Part shown: one piece after another, positions 57,473 through 64,000 of the stretch
How the letters are laid out: each line of letters opens with the position of its first letter
How positions within the stretch are numbered: the stretch's first letter is position 1
Translations under genes and position numbers: made by a program
Source: Brucella pecoris
GTDB lineage: Bacteria > Pseudomonadota > Alphaproteobacteria > Rhizobiales > Rhizobiaceae
Assembly (NCBI RefSeq): GCF_006376675.1
Contig: NZ_VEWK01000002.1
Coordinates: 496,001-560,000, forward strand
Direction of reading: 5' to 3'
Length of the DNA stretch: 64,000 nucleotides
The notes under the pieces: model-generated
What the model was told of the DNA's origin: nothing
The model's input: only the letters and a program-made list of their open reading frames with translations
Databases searched by the model: none

Positions 57473-58399
57473 ATGATCGTCGTTGGGGAAACGAAGATCG
57501 ACACGGGCGACAAGTTTGCGCCGATAGTCGACTACCACTTAAAGTATACATCCAGCAAAAGTCCGAACCACCGGCTCGTCGAGCAATTTTCAGTGGCGGA
57601 ACTGACGGGGAAATATATCAACATCCTGTGGGATGATGGATCACACAAGTATAATGTGAAGTCGTTTCTAGGCGAGATTGATGAGATTTTGAAGAGTGAA
57701 CGCTTTTCAGGTTTCGATCAGCAAATGCTTGATTCCGTCATCGGTTCGCTTCGTGAGCGTGGCAACAGCAATGCAACCATCAATCGAAAGATGGCTGCGC
57801 TGAGCAAGCTGCTGCGAAAGGCGCACAAGATGGGAGATATCTTTAATCTACCGGAATTCGTCCGGCAGAAGGAGCGTGTGGGACGTATTCGATTCCTTGA
57901 GTATGAGGAAGAAAAGCGCCTTTTCGCCGCGATCAAGTCGCGCTGTGAAGATAGTTATCGGCTTTCCCTTTTCCTTGTCGACACGGGCTGCCGCCTTGGA
58001 GAAGCAATCGGTGTCACCTGGAACGATGTTCAGGATCAGCGGGTTACGTTCTGGCTCACCAAATCAAATCGCAGCCGCACTGTCCCACTCACCCGCCGTG
58101 CCCGCAAGGCTGCACATATCCCGCATGAGAAGCTCAAAGGCCCCTTCTCCATGCTCAATCAGGTCCGGTTCCGCCAGATCTGGAATGAAGCGAAGATGGA
58201 AGTCGGTCTTGGTACGGACGATCAGGTCGTTCCGCATATTCTACGTCATACCTGCGCATCCCGTCTCGTCCGGGGCGGGATCGATATCCGTCGTGTTCAG
58301 ATGTGGCTGGGGCACCAGACACTCCAGATGACCATGCGTTACGCTCATTTGGCGACACATGATCTCGATTCATGCGTGAAAGTGCTCGAGGTCCACTAA
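57473..58399 (+). CDS. Orphan tyrosine recombinase / phage-type integrase
   Basis: 308 residues from the ATG at 57473 with ggggggcg as RBS. The catalytic set is complete: Arg174 (TGCRLGE), Lys198 (WLTKSNR), His255 and Arg258 (PHILRHT), His281 (LGHQT) and Tyr290 (RYAHLA). The core-binding domain spans about 80-125. The first ~75 residues have no counterpart that I recognise in XerC/XerD, which start directly with the core-binding domain. No excisionase, phage or transposon gene is nearby. Its target is unknown. Confidence 0.88.
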   Translation: MIVVGETKIDTGDKFAPIVDYHLKYTSSKSPNHRLVEQFSVAELTGKYINILWDDGSHKYNVKSFLGEIDEILKSERFSGFDQQMLDSVIGSLRERGNSNATINRKMAALSKLLRKAHKMGDIFNLPEFVRQKERVGRIRFLEYEEEKRLFAAIKSRCEDSYRLSLFLVDTGCRLGEAIGVTWNDVQDQRVTFWLTKSNRSRTVPLTRRARKAAHIPHEKLKGPFSMLNQVRFRQIWNEAKMEVGLGTDDQVVPHILRHTCASRLVRGGIDIRRVQMWLGHQTLQMTMRYAHLATHDLDSCVKVLEVH

Positions 58400-58809
58400 A
58401 ACGCATCTCGGAATGGGTAAACCGGTTTCGGACAAGGTGCGATATGGTTGAATGTTTGGAACGTCGATCTGGTTCAATCAGATCGACAGGCGTTTTTGAT
58501 GGCTCCGGCACTGCGCGTTGGGCTTCTGGTTGTGAAACACCGACGGTGCGCACGCGCCCCTGAGGCGTGCAGATGTTCGGGTTCCGACCCGTTTCACTCT
58601 GCAGATCCTTATCGTTTAACTCGATTGGCGGACAGCAAGCCTGATCGTTCGCTTGGATTATTCAATCGACTAGAATCATTGTGATGGCACCAGTCACTGC
58701 AAGTTGCTATGCCTTCCGAGTTGGACAGGCGTAGGTGGATAAGATTTTCTCCAGCTCTTCGACTGCCCTCCTCACACGTTGATGGACTGAGAATCGACTG
58801 GAAATCGCC
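58400..58809. other. Intergenic region after the recombinase
   Basis: 410 bases. It holds the hairpin at 58463-58497, another small palindrome near 58578-58600 (gttcgggttccgacccgt) and no convincing gene. No copy of the tRNA-Ser 3' end that would mark an integrated element is visible. Confidence 0.45.
58463..58497 (+). terminator. Rho-independent-type hairpin after the recombinase
   Basis: A perfect 9-bp stem gtcgatctg / cagatcgac (58463-58471 with 58479-58487), 7-base loop, followed by aggcgttttt. The stem is weaker in GC than others here. Confidence 0.65.
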
Positions 58810-59940
58810 ATGGGATCGCCTCGCCTTACACCACTCGTCGCAAGCTTGCCTTCTACTGTTCCTTTTATCGGCCCCGAAACGGTGGAGCTACAGCGCGGAA
58901 AGCCTTTCAAGGCACGGGTCGGCGCGAATGAAAGCAGTTTTGGTCCAGCGCCGTCTGTCCTTGATGCAATTCGGACCGAAGCGAGCGAAATCTGGAAGTA
59001 TGGCGATCCTGAAAACTATGAACTGCGCCATGCCATTGCCGCACATCACGGCGTAAAGCCGCAACACATTATGCCGGGAGCAGGTGTCGACGCCTTGCTC
59101 GGGCTGGTAGTCAGACAATATGTTCAGGAAGGTGACAGGGTCATCAACTCGCTGGGCGGCTACCCAACCTTCAACTACCACGTTGCGGGTTATGGCGGAA
59201 ACCTGGTTACTGTTCCTTATATCAACGACAAATCGGACCTCGACGGCCTGCTCGATTCGGCCCGCAAGCAAGATGCTGCAATTCTGTACCTCGCCAATCC
59301 GGACAATCCGATGGGAACCTGGCATATAGGTTCGGACATTCAATCCTTCATCGAGCGCGTTCCTGAAACCACCCTCCTCATTCTGGATGAAGCTTATTGC
59401 GAAACAGGGCCAGCGTCCGCCTTCCCGCCTTTTGAAACCGACCGACCCAACATTCTTCGGATGCGCACCTTCTCCAAGGCCTATGGTCTAGCGGGAATCC
59501 GATGTGGATATGTTGTCGGCAGCGCCGAAACCATCAAGTCTTTCGACAAGATTCGCGATCATTTCGCAGTGAATCGCCTTGCGCAGGCAGCAGCCATCGC
59601 CGCCCTCAAGGATCAGGCTTATCTGCGTGACGTAGTCGCGAAAATACAGGCAGGGCGCGATCGCATCGCTGCAATCGCTGAGGCAAACGGCCTTTCGGCC
59701 ATCCCATCCGCTACAAATTTTGTCGCTATCGATTGCGGCAGGGGCGGAGCATTTGCCACTGCGGTTCTGAATGGACTGATAGCGCGTGATATTTTCGTAC
59801 GCAAACCGGGCGCCCAGGTTCTGGATCGTTGCATTCGCGTAAGTGTTGGCATCGAGCAGCAACTCGATCTCTTCGAAGCAGCCCTTCCTGCCGCCTTGGA
59901 GGAAGCCCGGAAACACGCGGATTCTCGCGAAACTGCCTGA
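58810..59940 (+). CDS. HisC-like PLP-dependent aminotransferase
   Basis: A 376-residue class I/II aminotransferase. PLP-binding residues are visible: Asn in LANPDNPMGT, Asp193 in LILDEAYCET, and Lys223 in RTFSKAYGLAGIRCGY. It looks like a histidinol-phosphate aminotransferase paralogue, but no his gene is near, so the substrate (histidinol phosphate, an aromatic amino acid or another) is open. A plausible start is the ATG at 58810 (MGSPRLTPLVASLPSTVPFI). The DUF423 gene starts 15 bases after the stop. Confidence 0.85.
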   Translation: MGSPRLTPLVASLPSTVPFIGPETVELQRGKPFKARVGANESSFGPAPSVLDAIRTEASEIWKYGDPENYELRHAIAAHHGVKPQHIMPGAGVDALLGLVVRQYVQEGDRVINSLGGYPTFNYHVAGYGGNLVTVPYINDKSDLDGLLDSARKQDAAILYLANPDNPMGTWHIGSDIQSFIERVPETTLLILDEAYCETGPASAFPPFETDRPNILRMRTFSKAYGLAGIRCGYVVGSAETIKSFDKIRDHFAVNRLAQAAAIAALKDQAYLRDVVAKIQAGRDRIAAIAEANGLSAIPSATNFVAIDCGRGGAFATAVLNGLIARDIFVRKPGAQVLDRCIRVSVGIEQQLDLFEAALPAALEEARKHADSRETA

Positions 59941-59955
59941 ACGGTGGAGACCCAT

Positions 59956-60330
59956 ATGAAGATTCGATCCGACAGTCGGTCTCAGAACATTCTTTTCAGC
60001 ACGCTTGCCGGGCTGTGCGGTGCCCTTGCAATTGCCGCTTATGCGGGAGCCGCCCATGGTGGAGAGAACCATCTGGGCAACATCGCTCCCCTGCTCCTCG
60101 GCCATGCGCCCGCATTTCTGGTGCTATCTCTCATTGTACCGTTCAGCCGTACCGCTTATCTGGGCGGCGCATTACTTGTGATCGGTCTCGCCCTGTTCTG
60201 CGGCGACCTCTTCATGCGTGACATGACAAGTGACCGGATATTTCCAATGGCCGCGCCGATAGGTGGATCGTTGATGATACTTGGCTGGCTCGCAGTCGCG
60301 GTCGCGGGCTGGTTCTCACGAACCAAATAA
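59956..60330 (+). CDS. DUF423-family membrane protein
   Basis: 124 residues from the ATG at 59956 with ggtggag as RBS. Four membrane helices (about 10-30, 40-58, 63-82, 95-117) match the small DUF423/YgdD family, including LALFCGDLFMRD and PIGGSLMILGWLAVA. Function unknown. The gene lies 15 bases after the aminotransferase and is probably co-transcribed with it. Confidence 0.8.
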   Translation: MKIRSDSRSQNILFSTLAGLCGALAIAAYAGAAHGGENHLGNIAPLLLGHAPAFLVLSLIVPFSRTAYLGGALLVIGLALFCGDLFMRDMTSDRIFPMAAPIGGSLMILGWLAVAVAGWFSRTK

Positions 60331-60357
60331 GAAGGGGAAAATAGGCCCCTTCTTATT
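60326..60357. terminator. Bidirectional terminator between DUF423 and the repeat protein
   Basis: A perfect 12-bp stem aataagaagggg / ccccttcttatt (60326-60337 with 60346-60357). It contains the DUF423 stop TAA (60328-60330). A second small hairpin cctgat-caa-atcagg follows at 60366-60380. Confidence 0.7.
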
Positions 60358-60375
60358 CGAATAATCCTGATCAAA

Positions 60376-61200
60376 TCAGGAATTGCCTTTCAGGCGTGCA
60401 TTGCAGAGGCTGTAGTAACCGCCACCTTTTTGAATCCACTTCAAACCACCCAATGCATTGGCATCTTTCAGCCTATAATACTGCTCGAGGCAGGTGTGCA
60501 TACGAGCCTTGCCAGCTGATTCGTTCGAAAACTTTGCAGAAACTGCCGTTGGAAATTTGACGCCTCTGGGCGCCGCAACCGTTGGGGCAGTTGGTTCACT
60601 GGTACCGTCGGTGCTGAAGGCAACTGGATCTGCACCAGGTCCGCATTCAGCCTTGCGGAAATCGTTCCATTTTGCAACATTGTCAACACCAGCGTCTTTT
60701 GCCGCCTGATACTTGGCGCTGCACTGCTTCATCGTTAAGCCCTTGGCGCTGTCATCAGCAGCAGTGCTTTTTGCCGTTTTCTTAGCTGGAGAAGCAGGTG
60801 CAGGAGCTGCGGCGGCATTTGCACCGCATTGCGCCTTGCGGAAATCGTTCCATTTCATGCCGCCAAGCGTGCCAGCATCTTTGGCAGCTTGATATTTCGC
60901 GCTACATTCCTTCATTGTCAGGCCCTTGGCACTGTCGTCTGCGGCAGGGGCGGCTGCACTCTTGGTTGCCTTTTTGGCTGGAGCTGACGGTGCTGCGGCA
61001 GCATCTGCGTCGTCTCCACATTGCGCCTTGCGGAAATCGTTCCATTTCATGTCGCCAAGCGTGCCAGCATCTTTGGCAGACTGATATTTTGCGCTACATT
61101 CTTTCATCGTCAGGGCGTTGGCGGGCGATGAAAAGGCAAATGCAGCAGCACTCATGATCATGGCGGTGCCGGCCATGGCGGTGATGGTTCGAATTGACAT
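60376..61200 (-). CDS. Secreted protein of four Cys-paired modules
   Basis: 274 residues. A signal peptide (AMAGTAMIMSAAAFAFSSPA, then NA) is followed by three near-identical modules of the form MKECSAKYQ-AKDAGTLG-MKWNDFRKAQCG (about residues 31-60, 96-125 and 158-187), each with two cysteines, separated by Lys/Ala/Pro linkers with DDSAKG. A fourth, divergent module closes the protein (MHTCLEQYYRLKDANALGGL... CNAR). Cysteine pairs probably make disulfides in the periplasm. I recall single or repeated modules of this kind in Rhizobiales, without function. The arrays are also tandem DNA repeats, open to copy-number change. Confidence 0.85.
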   Translation of the reverse strand: MSIRTITAMAGTAMIMSAAAFAFSSPANALTMKECSAKYQSAKDAGTLGDMKWNDFRKAQCGDDADAAAAPSAPAKKATKSAAAPAADDSAKGLTMKECSAKYQAAKDAGTLGGMKWNDFRKAQCGANAAAAPAPASPAKKTAKSTAADDSAKGLTMKQCSAKYQAAKDAGVDNVAKWNDFRKAECGPGADPVAFSTDGTSEPTAPTVAAPRGVKFPTAVSAKFSNESAGKARMHTCLEQYYRLKDANALGGLKWIQKGGGYYSLCNARLKGNS

Positions 61201-61502
61201 CTTGTCACTCCCTATCGAATGCAGCTCTTTCGATCACTCGGTACCTTTTACGCCTTGCGATCTTACTAATATAGAGGAACGGTAGATGTCATTGTTGCTC
61301 TGACCCGTTCCGTTTATACGCCAACATTGCGCTCCACAAAGTTGACTGTCAATCATTCGGTGAATATTACCTTCAGCTCAATACAAATTTTCTAACGGGC
61401 TTTCTTTGCTCGTTATGGTCATGCAGGTGGCATGAAGTAAAATTATAGTACTTCCTACCTCATGTCCGATTTTTATTCGAACAGAGTTAAAATCCGGAGA
61501 CG
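61201..61502. other. Divergent intergenic region
   Basis: 302 bases, AT-rich, between the modular protein and the kinase pseudogene. It should hold both promoters; I see nothing else. Confidence 0.4.
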
Positions 61503-62055
61503 ATGCAGGTGATAGAGCGGATCATGATCATAGGCGGCGCCGGTTCGGGAAAATCAAGCCTTGCGCGTAGGCTAGGCGAGATTACCGGCTTACCGGTCAT
61601 TCATATCGATACCCTCTACTGGCAACCGGGCTGGATAATGCGCCCGCGTGACGAGATCGGCCGTCTTACCAACGAAGCAGCAGATCAGGACACATGGATA
61701 TTCGAGGGCAATCATAGCGAAACTATGATTTATCGTGCATCGCGAGCCGATACTCGTTTTTCTCGATATATCGACCGTGCGTCGCCTGTGGCGTGTATTC
61801 AAAAGAACCATAATCCATTACGGACGCTCACGCCCGGATATGGCGGAAGGTTGTGTGGAGCGTTTCGACTGGGGCTTCCTGAAATGGGTGGCAGGCTATC
61901 GCAAGAACGGTCGCATTCGCGCACTGGCCTTTCTGGAAGGTGCGCCTCAGCATCTCGCCAAGCGTCATTTGCGCAGCCCGCTTGACGTCAAACGCTTCCT
62001 CGCGCAGATGACGCACGAAATAAATCAAAACAAACAGCCGTCGCAATTGCGATAA
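61503..62055 (+). pseudogene. P-loop kinase-like ATPase (topology-modulation/FlaR-like), frameshifted
   Basis: The first frame (61503 to about 61754) gives MQVIERIMIIGGAGSGKSSL with a Walker A GGAGSGKSS, then the family's HIDTLYWQPGW and DTWIFEGNHSETMIYRASRAD. The second frame (about 61753-62055) continues LVFLDISTVRRLWRVFKR, then RFDWGFLKWVAGYRKNGR. Each half matches the small adenylate-kinase-like ATPase family in order, so a one-base shift near 61745-61755 splits one gene of about 183 residues. Real mutation or assembly error cannot be told apart here. Confidence 0.8.
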
Positions 62056-62262
62056 ATCTACAAACACGACCGTGAAATAACAATATTTCAAGCCGTGCGA
62101 AGCGTCGAAACGGCTGTTATATTTAACCGTCTCCCAAGACTTGACGCCGCGTGCTTTGACCCAACCCTCTGCACAGCGCGAATGCATGACAAGCCGGAAT
62201 TCATTCCGGCACCGTAATCTATTTGCCGGATTACCGGCTTCTCGCTGTTCTGGAGTTTCCAC

Positions 62263-62916
62263 GTGGCCGATATCGCTGATAACGCCGCCCCGCTCATCGA
62301 TGCGTCGAAAGCCGCCGCATCAGACCGTCACCGCCTCTATGAAGATGCGATGGCTATGCTGATCGGCACGTCCTTCATTGCGCTCGGCATTACGCTTTAT
62401 AGTCAGGCTATGCTGATGACCGGCAGCACGGCTGGTATCGCCCTTCTCATCCAGTATGCAACAGGCACGGAATTCGGATTGCTCTATTTCCTGATCAATC
62501 TGCCATTCTATTATTTCGCCGCGCGTCGAATGGGTTGGGCGTTCACCATCAGAACCTTTGTCGCAGTGGCCATGATGTCGGGCTTTGCTCGACTGATGCC
62601 CATGAGTGTCGATTTCTCAAGCGTCAATCCGCTCTTCGCAGCACTCATGGGCGGCACCCTGATGGGTATGGGGGTGCTGGCACTTTTCCGGCACCGCTCC
62701 GGCGTCGGCGGCGTCAATATATTGGCGCTCTATCTACAGGACGCTTATGGGATAAGAGCCGGCTGGTTTCAGCTCGGCCTCGATGTCCTTATCATGCTGA
62801 TCTCGCTGTTCTTTATCCCGTGGGAAAACATGGTGCTTTCCCTGATCGGGGCGATTGCCATGAACCTCATCATCGCAATCAACCACAAACCGGGCCGGTA
62901 TCTCGGTATAAGCTGA
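62263..62916 (+). CDS. YitT-family membrane protein
   Basis: 217 residues from a GTG at 62263 with tggag as RBS. Five or six membrane helices with the family's glycine-rich stretch (LFAALMGGTLMGMGVLALFR) and HRSGVGGVNILALYLQD. It lacks the cytosolic C-terminal DUF2179 domain of full-length YitT proteins, so it is the short type. Some relatives are linked to nutrient or metabolite uptake; the role here is unknown. A strong terminator follows. Confidence 0.88.
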   Translation: MADIADNAAPLIDASKAAASDRHRLYEDAMAMLIGTSFIALGITLYSQAMLMTGSTAGIALLIQYATGTEFGLLYFLINLPFYYFAARRMGWAFTIRTFVAVAMMSGFARLMPMSVDFSSVNPLFAALMGGTLMGMGVLALFRHRSGVGGVNILALYLQDAYGIRAGWFQLGLDVLIMLISLFFIPWENMVLSLIGAIAMNLIIAINHKPGRYLGIS

Positions 62917-62922
62917 GTCAAC

Positions 62923-62950
62923 AAAAAAGCCGCCTTGAAGGTGGCTTTTT
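62923..62950. terminator. Bidirectional terminator after the YitT gene
   Basis: Stem aaaaaagccgcc / ggtggctttttt with loop ttgaa. It lies between convergent genes. Confidence 0.85.
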
Positions 62951-62971
62951 TCATAACGACTATCTTGCCAG

Positions 62972-63229
62972 TCAGTGGGCGGTCATCCACTCACGCGCAC
63001 CGCGCAGCGCTGCTGCCAGTTCGCCCTTGCTCATCGTCGCTGCCACCTGATTGCGCATACGGGCGGCCTTCTCGCTGCCGCGGATGGCGGCAATGTTCAG
63101 CCACTTGTGGGCTTCCACCACGTCGATCTCGCAATCACGGCCGATGGCAAATTTCATGCCCATTTCGAGAAGAATGCGATCCTGTGCGACTGCGTTGTGC
63201 GTATTCGAGAAGCTCTGAAACTGTGCCAT
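62972..63229 (-). CDS. Small Sel1-like repeat protein
   Basis: 85 residues: an N-terminal helix (HNAVAQDRILLEMGMKFAIG) and one Sel1/TPR-like unit (VEAHKWLNIAAIRGSEKAAR), then a C-terminal helix ending EWMTAH. The VEAHKWLNIAA motif is typical of Sel1 repeats. No signal peptide. Sel1 repeats mediate protein contacts; partner unknown. Confidence 0.8.
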   Translation of the reverse strand: MAQFQSFSNTHNAVAQDRILLEMGMKFAIGRDCEIDVVEAHKWLNIAAIRGSEKAARMRNQVAATMSKGELAAALRGAREWMTAH

Positions 63230-63738
63230 TTTTCTCTGTCCCTGTTAAATCCCGAGAACCGTCCAGTCTTTATTTTCAAAGCCTGATTTCATTGCTTTGA
63301 AACTGCCGTCTCTGTCGTTCCGTTCATGCTCTCAAATCTACGGGAAAGGGTTGAAATGCGCGTTAAACCAGATGCTTAACGAGCAACCAACAAAATCCGA
63401 ACAAGGGGTAAACTTGGGATTTTGTTAAACACGCAAGTGTCGCCGATTGCTGGATTTTTGCAAAAATTCGATTCAAATCCGCACGGTCGAACGAAACCAG
63501 TTGCTAACTATAGACAACATTCGAATGCGGCTGTGTGTGTAAAAAGGGCAGTATTTCAGGTGCCAAGCGAGACACAAATATCCCTCTTCCGCTTCGCCAA
63601 AAACTGGTTTACGTTTACGTTTGCGTAAGCTTGACGGATGTTCGAGGAGGGCTTCTGTCTCAAACTTCAAAACGCATCACAGCGGTTTCATCGTTGCGAC
63701 CGGCAAAGCCGGGACTGGCGGCGATTTGGGAGGAAAGA
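63230..63738. other. Intergenic region upstream of the DUF2147 gene
   Basis: 509 bases without a convincing gene. It holds the palindrome at 63616-63629 and AT-rich stretches near 63400-63480. The frames that can be drawn here look non-coding. Confidence 0.45.
63616..63629. promoter_or_regulatory. Palindromic operator candidate
   Basis: ttacgtttgcgtaa is a perfect 5-bp palindrome around a 4-base centre, inside gtttacgtttacgtttgcgt. The form resembles sites bound by MerR-type LiuR regulators (TTTACG...CGTAAA), which control branched-chain amino acid or fatty-acid breakdown. It is 110 bases before the DUF2147 start. Confidence 0.4.
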
Positions 63739-64000
63739 ATGATCCGCACACTTATTCTTGGAATGACGCTTGCAGCCACTTTTGCCGCCCCTGCCCTTGC
63801 CGACGAAGGGATCGTCGGCACGTGGAAGCGCCCGAACGGCACGATCATCAGCTATGCGTCCTGCGGCGCCAACAAGTTCTGCGGTACGGTGCAGACCGGC
63901 GAGTACAAGGGCAAGTCCATCGGCACGATGTCAGGCACGGGCGGCAGCTACAAGGGTGAGGTCAACAAGCTCGACGAGGGCAAAACCTATACCGGCAAAG
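63739..64000 (+). CDS. DUF2147-family secreted protein (partial)
   Basis: An N-terminal 87 codons run off the window end. The ATG at 63739 follows gggaggaaaga. The signal peptide (RTLILGMTLAATFAAPALAD) is followed by EGIVGTWKRPNGTIISYASC and GANKFCGTVQTGEYKG, the start of the DUF2147 lipocalin-like domain with its Cys pair. Function unknown. Confidence 0.8.
   Translation, partial: MIRTLILGMTLAATFAAPALADEGIVGTWKRPNGTIISYASCGANKFCGTVQTGEYKGKSIGTMSGTGGSYKGEVNKLDEGKTYTGK

Noticed and set aside
55839..58399. An integrated island bounded by tRNA-Ser and the integrase
   Set aside because: No direct repeat of the tRNA 3' end is visible after the integrase, and the DNA between them is a porin gene with an ancestral partner.
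60376..61200. Regularly spaced repeats that could suggest a CRISPR array
   Set aside because: The repeats are in-frame coding modules of a secreted protein; unit length and the conserved linkers do not fit repeat-spacer structure, and no cas gene is present.

Overview
The window is a contiguous piece of chromosome from an alphaproteobacterium of the order Rhizobiales, most like Brucella/Ochrobactrum. The reasons are the gene orders lptF-lptG-lptD-surA-pdxA-rsmA and acpS-lepB-rnc-era-recO, a pair of head-to-head Omp2-type porin genes with a tRNA-Ser between them, an FnrN/HemN pair beside rsh-pyrE, and several families of short palindromic intergenic repeats. This assignment is from recall of gene families and gene order, not from a search.

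Layout. 1-3.4 kb: end of uvrC, pgsA, moaD-moaE, a META-domain secreted protein and ndk. 3.5-8.9 kb: DinB-like protein, ABC-F ATPase, two membrane proteins, holC and pepA. 9.2-17.1 kb: the LPS-export and envelope block lptF-lptG-lptD-surA-pdxA-rsmA. 17-24 kb (minus strand): M23 peptidase, RarD-like transporter, citramalate synthase, GFA-family protein, cysS. 24.4-33 kb: mixed housekeeping and hypothetical genes: YedK-type DNA-protein crosslink protein, Nudix hydrolase, small secreted proteins, a GlxA-type regulator with an isochorismatase-fold hydrolase, pyrC-yciI, and a ygfZ-HD hydrolase-tyrosine phosphatase operon. 33-37.7 kb: recO, era, rnc, lepB, acpS, DUF2062. 37.7-46.5 kb: a frameshifted AraC regulator, an MFS (Fsr-like) transporter, hemN, fnrN, pyrE, rsh and rpoZ. 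46.9-54 kb: NYN protein, family-5 uracil-DNA glycosylase, smpB, dapA, a soluble lytic transglycosylase and a three-gene envelope/H3TH cluster. 54-57.2 kb: two Omp2-type porins. 57.4-64 kb: an orphan tyrosine recombinase, a HisC-like aminotransferase, DUF423, a modular repeat protein, a frameshifted P-loop kinase, a YitT protein, a Sel1-like protein and the start of a DUF2147 protein.

Most of the window is ordinary conserved chromosome. I see no prophage, CRISPR array, toxin-antitoxin pair, secondary-metabolite cluster or classic defence island. The least explained parts are: (i) the porin inverted-repeat locus with the orphan recombinase 0.27 kb beyond it; (ii) a palindromic repeat that supplies the last ~22 codons of acpS, and a second copy of it broken by a hairpin insert; (iii) a family of mosaic intergenic repeats that repeatedly abut stop codons (ndk, hemN, slt); (iv) a secreted protein built of four Cys-paired modules; (v) a BON / tiny membrane protein / H3TH cluster; and (vi) two genes split by single-base frameshifts.
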